Source: Oscillospiraceae bacterium (GTDB lineage: Bacteria > Bacillota_A > Clostridia > Oscillospirales > JAAYXM01). Taken from it: a stretch of 59,501 nt of DNA. Both the position numbers and the translations under genes were made by a program. Below are positions 34,513 through 42,941 of the stretch, one piece after another (positions within the stretch are counted from its first letter, which is position 1; every line of letters starts with the position of its first letter). The stretch spans positions 1-59,501 of the forward strand of contig JAFXJK010000033.1 of the NCBI GenBank assembly GCA_017532355.1, in the 5' to 3' direction. Under the pieces are notes generated by a model, which saw only the letters and a program-made list of their open reading frames with translations, was not told where the DNA came from and did no database searches.

Positions 34513-35778
34513 TTATTTACCCCTTACAATCGAGAGTGCCATGCTTTCTTCCCGGAAAACTTTGCCGAGAAAATCAGAAACCTCTGACGGCTCAATCTCG
34601 TTTATTACGCGTATTGTATCGAGATAATCATACCCTGCAAAGACCGCCTCACTCTGTTCTCTGCAAAGCGACTTCACTCTGTCAAGCGACCTGCGCTGAA
34701 CACCGATATGTGCCTTTCTTATCCTCTCAAAATATGCAACGTCAATATCCTTTGAAAGCTTACGTGCACGTTCCTTGATTTTTTCAAACACGGCATCGGG
34801 GTTTCTGCTCTCGCCCGAAATCATCATCGTAACCGTTCCCGGGAAGAGCATTGCCTCCGACGAAAAGTCAGACGTTACGTCTCCATTAGCATAAAGGCGC
34901 GAATAGAGCGAGGAGGACGGACCTGCAAGAACGTCCGCCGCAAGCTCAGAAAGAATCTTATTTCGCATTCCTTCCTCACCGAAGGTTCGGACAGCGCACT
35001 TTGCGCCAACCGCAAACTGCGGAATCGCAATCTCTGCCGTTTCCTCAACCCGTGCCTGACGCACAAACTTTTCTTCTACGCCGTAATCACGCTTCGGAAC
35101 CTCAGCTTTAGCTTTCGGCAAAATGGCTTCAGCCGCAGCAATTACATCCTCAGCCGAAACATCTCCCGCAACGCAGAGAGCCATATTCGACGGGACGTAG
35201 AACGTGTTATAGCACTTAAAGAGAACATCACGCGTAATTTCGCCTATACTCTCAACCGTACCGATAATCGAATCTTTTACGGGATGCGTAACATAGAGAG
35301 AGCTCATGAGGTTTTCATATACACGCCAACCGGGACGGTCGTTCACCATACTGATTTCCTGCCCGATTATCCCCTGTTCCTTTGCGACGTTTTCTTCTGT
35401 AAAATACGGAGAGGTGACAAAATTGAGAAGCACCTCAAGATTGCGCATAAACTTTTCCGTTCCCGAAAAGTGATATGCCGTCATATTGTTGCTTGTAAAC
35501 GCATTCGGAGACGCTCCCGTTTTTGCAAAGATTGCAAGAGCATTTCCGCCATCAGGCTGTTCAAAAACCTTATGCTCAAGGAAATGTGCAACACCGAGCG
35601 GCGAGGTATAGTCCTCCCCTGCTACATTGAACTTTATATCGTTTGAACCGTAGTTTACGGAAAGCTGCGCATAAGCACGGCGGAAACCCGGTTTCGGGAA
35701 GATGCATATCTTAAGCCCGTTCGGAAGGGTATGAGAAATCATCTTCTGCTTAAGCGTTGGATAAGAGTTTTCTTTCAT
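34513..35778 (-). CDS. M16 family metallopeptidase (YmfH-like)
   Basis: 421 residues from ATG 35778, with GGAGG 9 bases upstream; a GTG at 35787 would leave no spacing. HFLEHKVFE at ~70 is the inverted HxxEH zinc motif of M16 peptidases, intact, with the distal Glu region (ENVAKEQGIIGQEISM) ~75 residues later. It pairs with the preceding gene, whose product lacks the motif, the usual catalytic/non-catalytic YmfH/YmfF pair. The overlap of 29 bases with that gene supports coupling. Substrate unknown; in Bacillus the pair lies near cell-division and competence genes. Confidence 0.92.
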   Translation of the reverse strand: MKENSYPTLKQKMISHTLPNGLKICIFPKPGFRRAYAQLSVNYGSNDIKFNVAGEDYTSPLGVAHFLEHKVFEQPDGGNALAIFAKTGASPNAFTSNNMTAYHFSGTEKFMRNLEVLLNFVTSPYFTEENVAKEQGIIGQEISMVNDRPGWRVYENLMSSLYVTHPVKDSIIGTVESIGEITRDVLFKCYNTFYVPSNMALCVAGDVSAEDVIAAAEAILPKAKAEVPKRDYGVEEKFVRQARVEETAEIAIPQFAVGAKCAVRTFGEEGMRNKILSELAADVLAGPSSSLYSRLYANGDVTSDFSSEAMLFPGTVTMMISGESRNPDAVFEKIKERARKLSKDIDVAYFERIRKAHIGVQRRSLDRVKSLCREQSEAVFAGYDYLDTIRVINEIEPSEVSDFLGKVFREESMALSIVRGK

Positions 35779-37024
35779 TGCCGTCACCCTCCAATCCTGT
35801 CAAAAGATATGTTACTGAAAGCTTTAGTTCCCCTGCCGCACCGGCAAGAGACTGCGAATTAATCTTTTTTATTTCAGATGCAATCTCAAGCGGCCCTCTC
35901 TCATCCTCCGCGATACTTGCACGAAGCCAAAACGACTCCATTGCTCCCGGAGAATCTTCCGTGATAAGAAGGTCGTCAATCATTCCCTTTTTAGCGTTTG
36001 AAAGCTCCTCATCGGTGATATTTCCGTCTATACAGCTTTGAAGTTCTGCAAGAAGAGCCTTCTCCGCACGCTCAGCATTCTTTGGGTCGATTCCGCAATA
36101 CATAAAAAGGTTTTTCTTGAATGAATCAAACATTGCTCCCGTAAAATAACAGAGGGACTGTTTTTCACGAACATTTTCGAAAAGCTTTGAGGTTGTCCCA
36201 CCTCCGATTACGGCGGCAAGGAGCTTATACAGATAAATCTCCTCTGTCTCGGCGTACATACCTATAAGGAGATTTGCCTGCGCAACGTCAAGACGTTCAG
36301 TAGCACGGGCACCGTTTGTATACGAAAGTTCACCGTGAGAAAGAGTCTTAACTCTGCTTCTTCTGCAAAGAGAAAAAAGGCGAAGGACTTCCCGTTCTAT
36401 TTCTTCAAAGCTGTAGCTTCCGCAGAAGAAAAGCTCACACGGAAATTCCGAAACCATCTTCTTGTAAAAGGCAAACAGCGACACTTCATCAATAGTCTCT
36501 GCCGCCTCTTCCGTACCAAGCTCTGAAACCGAATACGCACTTCCCGAAAACATTGTTTCGGTAGCCCTTCTGTGGGCGTAAGAAAGCTTGCTGTTTATTT
36601 CAGACTTTATCTCGTCGATGAGATTTGCACGCTCGCCCGAAACATATTCCGAAAGGAAAATACCGTCGTCAGTCTTTACCTCGAACATTATTTCCCCGAG
36701 AAGCTTCATAACAGACGGGAGAAGTTTCTCATCCGAATCCACAAAATCACAGAGAAAACCGCTTGTTATTATATCACCGTATTTCCTCGAAACAGGTTCT
36801 ATACGTGCACCGAACATCTCATCAAGTGCAGCGGCAAGAGACTCCATATCGGGATGCTTAATACTTCCGCGGCGAAGAACTCGCGGAACAAGCGTCATAG
36901 CCGACGCAGTGAGAGCAGTCGCACGAGTGAGAAACTGAACAGAAAAATAGTTTGTTTCAAAACGGGAGCTTTCAATGACACGAAGCTTGATTCCCGGCAA
37001 AATTTCCTTGTATGTCATATTCAT
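35750..37024 (-). CDS. M16 family peptidase-like protein (YmfF-like, non-catalytic)
   Basis: 424 residues from ATG 37024, chosen because AAGGAG is 8 bases upstream; the frame begins 6 bases earlier. The fold is M16-like (DMESLAAALDEMFGARIEP; IGGGTTSKLFENVREKQSLCY), but the HxxEH zinc motif is absent, so it is probably the structural partner of the next gene. The AALDEMFGA block is where the motif would sit. First gene of a leftward unit with ymfH-like, lgt and folD. Confidence 0.9.
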   Translation of the reverse strand: MNMTYKEILPGIKLRVIESSRFETNYFSVQFLTRATALTASAMTLVPRVLRRGSIKHPDMESLAAALDEMFGARIEPVSRKYGDIITSGFLCDFVDSDEKLLPSVMKLLGEIMFEVKTDDGIFLSEYVSGERANLIDEIKSEINSKLSYAHRRATETMFSGSAYSVSELGTEEAAETIDEVSLFAFYKKMVSEFPCELFFCGSYSFEEIEREVLRLFSLCRRSRVKTLSHGELSYTNGARATERLDVAQANLLIGMYAETEEIYLYKLLAAVIGGGTTSKLFENVREKQSLCYFTGAMFDSFKKNLFMYCGIDPKNAERAEKALLAELQSCIDGNITDEELSNAKKGMIDDLLITEDSPGAMESFWLRASIAEDERGPLEIASEIKKINSQSLAGAAGELKLSVTYLLTGLEGDGNERKLLSNA

Positions 37025-37050
37025 AAGCATCTCTCCTTGTAATTATTTAT

Positions 37051-37079
37051 ATTATACACAAAAGCCTCAAACTTTACAA
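37051..37079 (-). promoter_or_regulatory. Promoter of the M16-lgt-folD operon
   Basis: On the minus strand TTGTAA (37079-37074), 17-base spacer, TATAAT (37056-37051) with TGTG extended -10. Confidence 0.7.
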
Positions 37080-37132
37080 TACGCACTTTTTAAAAAATAC
37101 CATATATTGGTTTGAAATATATTATTTAGACC

Positions 37133-37161
37133 TTGACAAACAATATATTTTGTGGTAGAAT
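37133..37161 (+). promoter_or_regulatory. Promoter of the ylxM-ffh operon
   Basis: TTGACA (37133-37138), 17-base spacer, TAGAAT (37156-37161) with TG upstream of the -10. Start about 35 bases before ylxM. Confidence 0.8.
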
Positions 37162-37204
37162 ATCTGATTGTAAAGCAGAGTGACTTTACAAAGGAGGTTT
37201 TCTC

Positions 37205-37570
37205 ATGAGAAATGTTTCTCTTGAACTTACTCTTCTCTACGATTTTTACGGCGAAATTCTCACCGAAAAACAGAGAGAGCTTTTTGACCTTTACTACAAC
37301 GAAGACCTTTCCCTTGCAGAAATCGCAGAGCATCTCGGAATCACCCGTCAGGGCGTTCGTGACGGCATTGTCCGTTCAGAAGAGATTCTCAGGAAATTCG
37401 AAGACAAACTCGGCCTTGCCGAGAAATTCGGCAGACTCTCGGAGGACGTCAAAAAAATCATCGCCTCCGCAGAAACCATCAGAAGCATCAACGATACGAA
37501 CTTCCGCAATCTCCAGATTGATTCCTGCGCAGAGGAAATAATCGAGCGTGCTAATGCGCTTGATATATAA
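37205..37570 (+). CDS. ylxM: YlxM/p13-like helix-turn-helix protein
   Basis: 121 residues, RBS AAAGGAGG. LYDFYGEILTEKQRELFDLYYNEDLSLAEIA is the typical start, and SLAEIAEHLGITRQGVRDGI a sigma-70 region 4-like HTH. The C-terminal half is helical. The family lies next to ffh and stimulates SRP GTPase activity in some Gram-positives. It is 12 bases upstream of ffh. Confidence 0.95.
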   Translation: MRNVSLELTLLYDFYGEILTEKQRELFDLYYNEDLSLAEIAEHLGITRQGVRDGIVRSEEILRKFEDKLGLAEKFGRLSEDVKKIIASAETIRSINDTNFRNLQIDSCAEEIIERANALDI

Positions 37571-37582
37571 CGGAGGTTATAA

Positions 37583-38947
37583 ATGGCTTTTGAAAGTCTT
37601 ACCGATAAACTTTCTGCGGCTTTTAAGAAGCTTCGCTCAAAAGGCAGGCTGACCGAACGCGACATCAAGGATTCCATGCGCGAAATCAAGCTCGCTTTGC
37701 TTGAGGCGGACGTTAACTTCAAGGTTGTCCGTGATTTCATCGCGAAGGTTTCCGAGCGTGCCGTCGGCACGGAGGTTCTTGAAGGTCTCAACCCGGCACA
37801 ACAGATTGTAAAGATAGTAAACGAAGAAATCATCGCGCTTATGGGCGGTGAGGGTGCAAAGCTCAATGTTTCCCCGAAGCCACCGACAGTTGTTATGTTT
37901 GTCGGTCTTCAGGGTGCAGGTAAAACGACAAACATCGCAAAGCTTGCGTCCCATCTTCGAAAGACGGCATCAAAGAGACCTCTTCTTGTCGCGTGCGACA
38001 CGTACAGACCTGCGGCGATAAAGCAGCTCGAGGTTCTCGGCTCACAGCTCGATATTCCCGTTTTCAAAGCAGAGGGTAAACGTCCTGTGGAAATCGCAGA
38101 GCTTGCGCTCTCTCACGCAGAGTCGCACGGAAACGACATTCTCTTCCTCGATACAGCAGGACGGCTTCACATCGACGAAGAGCTTATGAATGAGCTGAAA
38201 TCCATAAAAGAAAAGCTTTCCCCCGATGAAATCATGCTTGTTATTGACGCTATGAGCGGTCAGGATGCAGTTACCACAGCAACTGCCTTTGACGAAGCGC
38301 TCGGCATCGACAGTATTTTCCTTACGAAGCTCGACGGTGACGCCAGAGGCGGTGCCGCTCTTTCAGTAAGAGCCGTTACGGGCAAACCGATTAAATTCGT
38401 CGGCGTCGGTGAAAAGCTTGACGGGATTGAGCAATTCCACCCTGACAGAATTGCATCACGCATTCTCGGTATGGGCGACGTTCTCTCGCTTATTGAAAAG
38501 GCCGAGCAGGCTTTTGACGAAAAGAAGGCAGCCGACCTTGAAAAGAAAATCCGCGAAAACTCATTTACGCTGACGGATTTTCGCGAACAGATGAAGCAAA
38601 TTCAGAGCATGGGCTCAATGTCTGACCTCATAAAGATGATCCCGGGCGTTGACAGCAAGGCGCTCTCCGGCGTTAAGATTGACGAAAAGGCTCTGCCTCG
38701 GATTGATGCGATCATCTCCTCTATGACAGAGTTTGAGCGAGAGCATCCTTCAGAGATAAACTTCAGCCGCAAAAAGCGCATTGCCGCCGGCAGCGGCGTT
38801 ACGGTCGAGGAAGTAAACAAGCTTCTCAAGCAATTTGAAGCATCCAGAAAAATGATGAAGCAAATGACGGGCGGCGCTTTCCAGAAGCAGATGTCACGGA
38901 AAGCAAGACGTCACGGAAAAGGCGGAGGTTTCCCCTTCTCCTTCTAA
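37583..38947 (+). CDS. ffh: Signal recognition particle protein Ffh
   Basis: 454 residues. N-terminal four-helix bundle (1-85), the GTPase G domain with GLQGAGKTTNIAKLA (~108), DTYRPAAIKQL, DTAGRLHID (~190), TKLDGDARGGAALS (~247), and the Met-rich M domain (~300-454) with MGSMSDLIKMIPG and KMMKQMTGG that binds 4.5S RNA. Co-translational targeting to the membrane. Ends in a basic tail RKARRHGKGGGFPFSF. Confidence 0.98.
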   Translation: MAFESLTDKLSAAFKKLRSKGRLTERDIKDSMREIKLALLEADVNFKVVRDFIAKVSERAVGTEVLEGLNPAQQIVKIVNEEIIALMGGEGAKLNVSPKPPTVVMFVGLQGAGKTTNIAKLASHLRKTASKRPLLVACDTYRPAAIKQLEVLGSQLDIPVFKAEGKRPVEIAELALSHAESHGNDILFLDTAGRLHIDEELMNELKSIKEKLSPDEIMLVIDAMSGQDAVTTATAFDEALGIDSIFLTKLDGDARGGAALSVRAVTGKPIKFVGVGEKLDGIEQFHPDRIASRILGMGDVLSLIEKAEQAFDEKKAADLEKKIRENSFTLTDFREQMKQIQSMGSMSDLIKMIPGVDSKALSGVKIDEKALPRIDAIISSMTEFEREHPSEINFSRKKRIAAGSGVTVEEVNKLLKQFEASRKMMKQMTGGAFQKQMSRKARRHGKGGGFPFSF

Positions 38948-38955
38948 ACCATTGT

Positions 38956-38983
38956 AAGCAAACAAGTTTATATATATTTGCTT
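38956..38983 (+). terminator. Weak hairpin between ffh and rpsP
   Basis: AAGCAAA and TTTGCTT (7 bp) enclose a 14-base AT-rich loop and are followed by a T-rich stretch. Weak; more likely partial attenuation or a processing site than a full stop. Confidence 0.3.
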
Positions 38984-39010
38984 TTATAAATTATTGGAGG
39001 TGAAATACAA

Positions 39011-39253
39011 ATGGTAAAGATCAGACTTCGCAGAATCGGTGCTAAGAAGGCTCCTTTCTATCGTGTAGTTGTTGCTGACTCTCGCTTCCCGCGTGACGGA
39101 AGATTCATCGAAGAGCTCGGAACATACAACCCGCTTACAGAGCCGGCTGAAATCAAGATCGACACAGAACGTGCTCTTGAGTGGATCAAGAAGGGCGCAC
39201 AGCCGACAGACACCGTTAAGGCTCTCTTGAAGCGTACGGGCGCAATTCAGTAA
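39011..39253 (+). CDS. rpsP: 30S ribosomal protein S16
   Basis: 80 residues, [30 protein letters not shown] and [20 protein letters not shown] are definitive S16 sequence. Binds 16S rRNA early in 30S assembly. Codon use is restricted as expected for a ribosomal gene. Operon: ffh-rpsP-khpA-rimM-trmD. Confidence 0.98.
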   Translation: MVKIRLRRIGAKKAPFYRVVVADSRFPRDGRFIEELGTYNPLTEPAEIKIDTERALEWIKKGAQPTDTVKALLKRTGAIQ

Positions 39254-39289
39254 TTCGTCGCCGGTGAAACCGGAGAAAAGGGACAACAA

Positions 39290-39520
39290 ATGAAAGACCT
39301 TTTAACTTACATCGCAAAAAGCCTTGTCGAAAATCCTGACGCGGTGAGCGTTAACGAGGTTACGAAGGAGGACGGCATCGTTCTCGAGCTTCGCGTAGCT
39401 CCCGAGGATATGGGAAAGGTTATCGGCAAGCACGGCAGAATCGCAAAAGAGATTCGCACGGTCATCAAAGCCGCCGCGCTTCGCGATAACGTCAAGGTAT
39501 CAGTTGACATTCTTGACTGA
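39290..39520 (+). CDS. khpA: KH-domain RNA-binding protein KhpA (YlqC)
   Basis: 76 residues. A single KH domain with the GxxG loop in VIGKHGRIAKEIRTVIKAAA. In Gram-positives KhpA works with KhpB (Jag) in RNA binding and cell-length control. Position between rpsP and rimM is the conserved one. Confidence 0.96.
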   Translation: MKDLLTYIAKSLVENPDAVSVNEVTKEDGIVLELRVAPEDMGKVIGKHGRIAKEIRTVIKAAALRDNVKVSVDILD

Positions 39521-39528
39521 TTTAAATA

Positions 39529-39556
39529 TCGGGGCTGTCTCAACCGACAGCCCCGA
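39529..39556 (+). repeat. Intercistronic hairpin between khpA and rimM
   Basis: TCGGGGCTGTC and GACAGCCCCGA form an 11-bp GC-rich stem with a 6-base loop. It is followed by AATTTATAA rather than a T run, so it may protect or process the mRNA rather than end it. It could let ffh-rpsP-khpA be expressed above rimM-trmD. Confidence 0.6.
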
Positions 39557-39579
39557 ATTTATAAATCGAGGTGTTTTTC

Positions 39580-40080
39580 ATGGAACTTATTAAAGCAGGA
39601 AAAATCGTCAATACACACAGCGTTTACGGAGAGCTTAAGGTTCAACCCTGGAGCGATACCGAGGACTTCCTTTGTGATTTTGACGTTATATACATAGATG
39701 AAAAACCGTTTGAGGTCGAAAGAGCGCGTGTCCACAAAAACTGCGTTCTCTTAAAGCTTTCAGGCATAAATAACATAAACCAGGCCGAGCAGTACCGCAA
39801 CAAAACCGTCTCAGTTGACCGCGACGAGGTTGAGCTTGATGATGGCACTTACTTTATCGCAGATCTTGAGGGACTTACCGTCATTGACGCTGACGGCACA
39901 GAGCTCGGTCGTCTCCGCGAGGTCATCACACTTCCCTCAAACGACGTTTATGTCGTGAAGGGCAAGGATGAATATATGATACCTGCCGTTGAGGAATTCA
40001 TCGTTTCCGTTGACCTTGATGCAGGAATTATGAACGTAAAAACCATCCCCGGAATGAAAACCGAGAAAGGCGGTGTCTGA
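39580..40080 (+). CDS. rimM: 16S rRNA processing protein RimM
   Basis: 166 residues from ATG 39580 (CGAGGTG upstream); a GTG at 39571 overlaps that RBS. N-terminal domain MELIKAGKIVNTHSVYGELK is characteristic; a C-terminal PRC-barrel begins near TYFIADLEGLTV and includes DVYVVKGKDEYMIPAVEEFI. Assembly factor for the 30S head, binds S19. It ends in TGA one base before the trmD TTG. Confidence 0.96.
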   Translation: MELIKAGKIVNTHSVYGELKVQPWSDTEDFLCDFDVIYIDEKPFEVERARVHKNCVLLKLSGINNINQAEQYRNKTVSVDRDEVELDDGTYFIADLEGLTVIDADGTELGRLREVITLPSNDVYVVKGKDEYMIPAVEEFIVSVDLDAGIMNVKTIPGMKTEKGGV

Positions 40081-40081
40081 C

Positions 40082-40819
40082 TTGCAGATTGATATTATGA
40101 CGCTCTTCCCTGACGCCTGCGACGCCATGATGAGCGAAAGCATCATCGGGCGCGCGCGTCGCGACGGAAAGCTCACCGTAAACTATCATCAGATACGAGA
40201 CTATACAAAGAATAAGCAGAAGCAGGTTGACGACTACCCCTACGGCGGCGGAATGGGTATGGTAATGTATGCAGATGCGCTTTATAACTGCTGGGCAGCT
40301 ATCAAAGAAAACTGCCCCGACGCGCATACAATCTATATGTCTCCGCAGGGCTCGGTATTTAATCAGGAAAAGGCAAAAAAACTCTCAAGCGAATACACTA
40401 ACCTCATTCTCGTTTGCGGTCACTACGAGGGTATCGACGAGCGTTTTATAGAGGAATGTGTTGATGAAGAGCTCTCAATCGGCGACTTTGTTCTCACCGG
40501 AGGTGAAATTCCTGCAATGGCGGTGACAGATGCTATCGCAAGAATGCTTCCCGGAGTTCTCTCAGACGAAGAATGTTTTTCCGAAGAAAGCCACTTTGAC
40601 GGACTTTTGGAATATCCGCAGTACACCCGTCCTGCCGTCTGGCACGACAGAGAGGTTCCCGAAATTCTCCTTTCGGGACATCACGCAAACATCAAAAAAT
40701 GGCGCCGCGAGCAGTCTATCATCAGAACACTCAAAAAACGCCCCGATATGCTTGATCGCGCCCCTCTTACTCCTAAGGAAAAGAAGTTTCTTGAAAGCGT
40801 CAAGGCCGAGGAGCTTTGA
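40082..40819 (+). CDS. trmD: tRNA (guanine-N1)-methyltransferase TrmD
   Basis: 245 residues from TTG 40082, giving MQIDIMTLFPDACDAM, the usual TrmD start; the frame is also open from a GTG at 40073. The trefoil-knot SAM site is visible as LVCGHYEGIDERFIEE and SIGDFVLTGGEIPAM, with PYGGGMGMVM earlier and RPAVWHDREVPEILLSGHH later. Methylates G37 of tRNAs to prevent frameshifting. Its last 20 bases overlap the 3' end of the convergent spoIVFB-like gene. Confidence 0.96.
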   Translation: MQIDIMTLFPDACDAMMSESIIGRARRDGKLTVNYHQIRDYTKNKQKQVDDYPYGGGMGMVMYADALYNCWAAIKENCPDAHTIYMSPQGSVFNQEKAKKLSSEYTNLILVCGHYEGIDERFIEECVDEELSIGDFVLTGGEIPAMAVTDAIARMLPGVLSDEECFSEESHFDGLLEYPQYTRPAVWHDREVPEILLSGHHANIKKWRREQSIIRTLKKRPDMLDRAPLTPKEKKFLESVKAEEL

Positions 40820-41402
40820 TACTGCAAAGAGCGATATATGAAGAGAATATCACAAGCGACGGATTAAGCTTTCCGACGGATGCAAAATAAGCACAGAGTC
40901 CAAAAAGAGTCCCCGTCGAGAGAATTGAGAGTATATACGAAATTGTATAAGCGACGCGATGCGTCATAAGCTTTGCAAGCGTACACAGAACAATTCTGCC
41001 ACCGTCAAGAGGATAAACGGGAAGCAGATTTATCGCAGTTATCACGATGTTCACGCCTACGAAATAAGAAAGAGAATATATCCCGAAGCATTTAGCTGCC
41101 ACAAATGTAGCTGCTGCAGTAATAAGTCCTGCAAGCGGCCCTGCGGCAGCTATTATTATTTCTTTCGTATATGGTATATACTCAATATTTTCCACCTTTA
41201 CGGATATCCCGAATGCCCGTATATTCACCTGCGTTATTTTAAATCCAAAAAGCTTTATTGCAAAAATGTGCGCAAGCTCATGAATCAGAACAGCTGCAAA
41301 CGTCGGAAGAAAGACTCTCCCGAAATCAAGCACGTACATAACTGAGATGAGAATGCAGAACGGCAAGCTTATTCTCACTTTTGCAAACCTCTTCATGTTC
41401 AT
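40800..41402 (-). CDS. spoIVFB: Site-2 protease family (SpoIVFB-like) M50 peptidase
   Basis: 200 residues, about six membrane segments. HELAH at ~41 is the HExxH zinc motif and LLPVYPLDGGRI (~125) the distal NPDG-like motif with the third ligand. Length and layout match SpoIVFB, which cleaves pro-sigma-K in the mother cell. The start overlaps the stop of the M23 gene as ATGA, matching the spoIVFA-spoIVFB pair. No CBS domain. Alternative: a general M50 peptidase. Confidence 0.88.
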   Translation of the reverse strand: MNMKRFAKVRISLPFCILISVMYVLDFGRVFLPTFAAVLIHELAHIFAIKLFGFKITQVNIRAFGISVKVENIEYIPYTKEIIIAAAGPLAGLITAAATFVAAKCFGIYSLSYFVGVNIVITAINLLPVYPLDGGRIVLCTLAKLMTHRVAYTISYILSILSTGTLFGLCAYFASVGKLNPSLVIFSSYIALCSIKAPRP

Positions 41403-42271
41403 ACACGCTCCGGAGAAATATAGTGTGTCGGGTCAAGGCGAACTGTTCCCAGTCTCACCTCAAAGTGCAGATGCGGCCCCGTTGACATACCCGTGCTTCC
41501 CACACGTGCTATCTTCTGACCGAGTGACACCTTCTGTCCTTTTTTCACAAGAAGCTTTGAATTGTGTCCGTAAAAACTGCGTATCCCATTTTTGTGTTCA
41601 ATAAGCAGGTAGTTTCCGTAGGTTGAGTTTTTTCCTGCTTCAATCACCTTTCCTGCCGCAAAAGAGACTATGTCAGTTCCTTGCTTTGCGGCAATATCAA
41701 GCCCCGTATGAAAGCTTGCATCCTCAATTATCGGATGGTCACGATAACCGTAACGAGATGTTATTGTTCCGCGAAGCGGAGTGGTATATTTAAAATCAAT
41801 TTGTTCTTTGCTGTAGCTGCAATACGAAGGCGGCGGAATCCTGAAAGGTTCCGCCGCTGTGTCATCCAAAAGCTCCTCCGCACTCATCTGATAACTCAAA
41901 ACCTCAAGCTCAAGCTCTTTTTCTTTTTCAGCCATTGAGGCGCGAATTTTTTCTATCTCCTCTTTCCTATCTCCTACATAAAACTCTTCAAAATCATACT
42001 CTGATTTTACGCTTTCTTCCTCTTCTTTCTCTTCAAAAACCTCTTCTACTCCGTCGCTCTCTTTTATTCCGCTTATTACCTCGACTGCCTTTTCAACTTC
42101 AAGCTCCTCACTCACCTTCGCTGAAATTTCAGAAAGTGCAGGGACATTTGCTGCCTTCAACACCAGTGCCGTCGCAACAACAAGGACACACAGAAGAAGC
42201 CTTATATACATAAAGAAGTTCTTGTTTTTCCTTTGTTTTTTTACATTGTATTTCAAACGTTGCACAGCCAC
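41399..42271 (-). CDS. M23 (LytM) domain protein, SpoIVFA-like
   Basis: 290 residues from GTG 42271, with GAGGTG 6 bases upstream; the frame is open further back without RBS. One membrane segment at ~22-42 (FFMYIRLLLCVLVVATALVL), an acidic, Glu-rich linker/coiled region (~55-120), then an M23 domain (~160-290): FHTGLDIAAKQGTDIVS and GPHLHFEVRLG contain the H, D and H-x-H zinc ligands. Bacillus SpoIVFA has an M23-like domain that is degenerate, while here the ligands look complete. It precedes and overlaps spoIVFB. Roles: anchor/inhibitor of SpoIVFB, or a peptidoglycan endopeptidase. Confidence 0.82.
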   Translation of the reverse strand: MAVQRLKYNVKKQRKNKNFFMYIRLLLCVLVVATALVLKAANVPALSEISAKVSEELEVEKAVEVISGIKESDGVEEVFEEKEEEESVKSEYDFEEFYVGDRKEEIEKIRASMAEKEKELELEVLSYQMSAEELLDDTAAEPFRIPPPSYCSYSKEQIDFKYTTPLRGTITSRYGYRDHPIIEDASFHTGLDIAAKQGTDIVSFAAGKVIEAGKNSTYGNYLLIEHKNGIRSFYGHNSKLLVKKGQKVSLGQKIARVGSTGMSTGPHLHFEVRLGTVRLDPTHYISPERV

Positions 42272-42301
42272 CAAAATCACCTCGTATAAAAGCGTATGAA
42301 A

Positions 42302-42339
42302 AACACTGTCCAACAATAACAAAAAGTTGGACAGTGTAA
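42302..42339 (-). terminator. Terminator after rnmV
   Basis: ACACTGTCCAAC (42303-42314) and GTTGGACAGTGT (42326-42337), loop 11, followed by T's when read leftward. It separates the comEC-holA-rnmV unit from the sporulation pair. Confidence 0.8.
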
Positions 42340-42353
42340 AAATTTATACAAGC

Positions 42354-42941
42354 CTATTCAATTTCAGAAAGCGCCCGTTCAAGCTCATCCTTCGTAAAAA
42401 TCATATTTATCGCACCAAGAAGCGCGTTTGCACTCAGAATACTCGGAAGCCCGAGTTTTCTTGCTATCTTCTTGCGGCGCTCTGAGCTGTCTTCTCTTCC
42501 CGAGAGACCGTAAAAGTACATATCGCTCTTCGTAATCCCCGACGGAGTTCTCGAACTTTCGTCCTCGAACGTTGCTCCCGCGACGCGGAGAGCGTTTAGG
42601 ATAATCTCCTCTGACATACCTTCAACGCCGAGGTACCCTGCTTTTGAGGTCACAGTCTTTCGCCTTTCTTTTCCCTCTATTTCAGGAATGTAGGCATGCT
42701 TTACACATCCCTCAGATATTGCTCCCTTGAGGAAATTCCGGATTACCTGACCTGCCCCGTCACTGTCGGTAAGGATGATTATTCCTCTCTTTTTTGCAAG
42801 CATCAAAATAAGCTCTCGCTTTTCTATATCATTGAATATGCCAAAACCTGCCGTCTCAACAATATGTGCATCTACACACTGCTTGAGCTTATTTATATCA
42901 TACCGCCCTTCGACGATGATAGTCTCCTTTATTCGCTTCAC
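42354..42941 (-). CDS. rnmV: Ribonuclease M5
   Basis: 195 residues, GTG start overlapping the holA stop (GTGA). Toprim domain: IKETIIVEGRYDINKL gives the catalytic Glu, and ILTDSDGAGQVIRNFL the DxD pair. The C-terminal domain is DUF4093-like. Final maturation of 5S rRNA in Gram-positives. No 5S gene is in the window. Confidence 0.92.
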   Translation of the reverse strand: MKRIKETIIVEGRYDINKLKQCVDAHIVETAGFGIFNDIEKRELILMLAKKRGIIILTDSDGAGQVIRNFLKGAISEGCVKHAYIPEIEGKERRKTVTSKAGYLGVEGMSEEIILNALRVAGATFEDESSRTPSGITKSDMYFYGLSGREDSSERRKKIARKLGLPSILSANALLGAINMIFTKDELERALSEIE

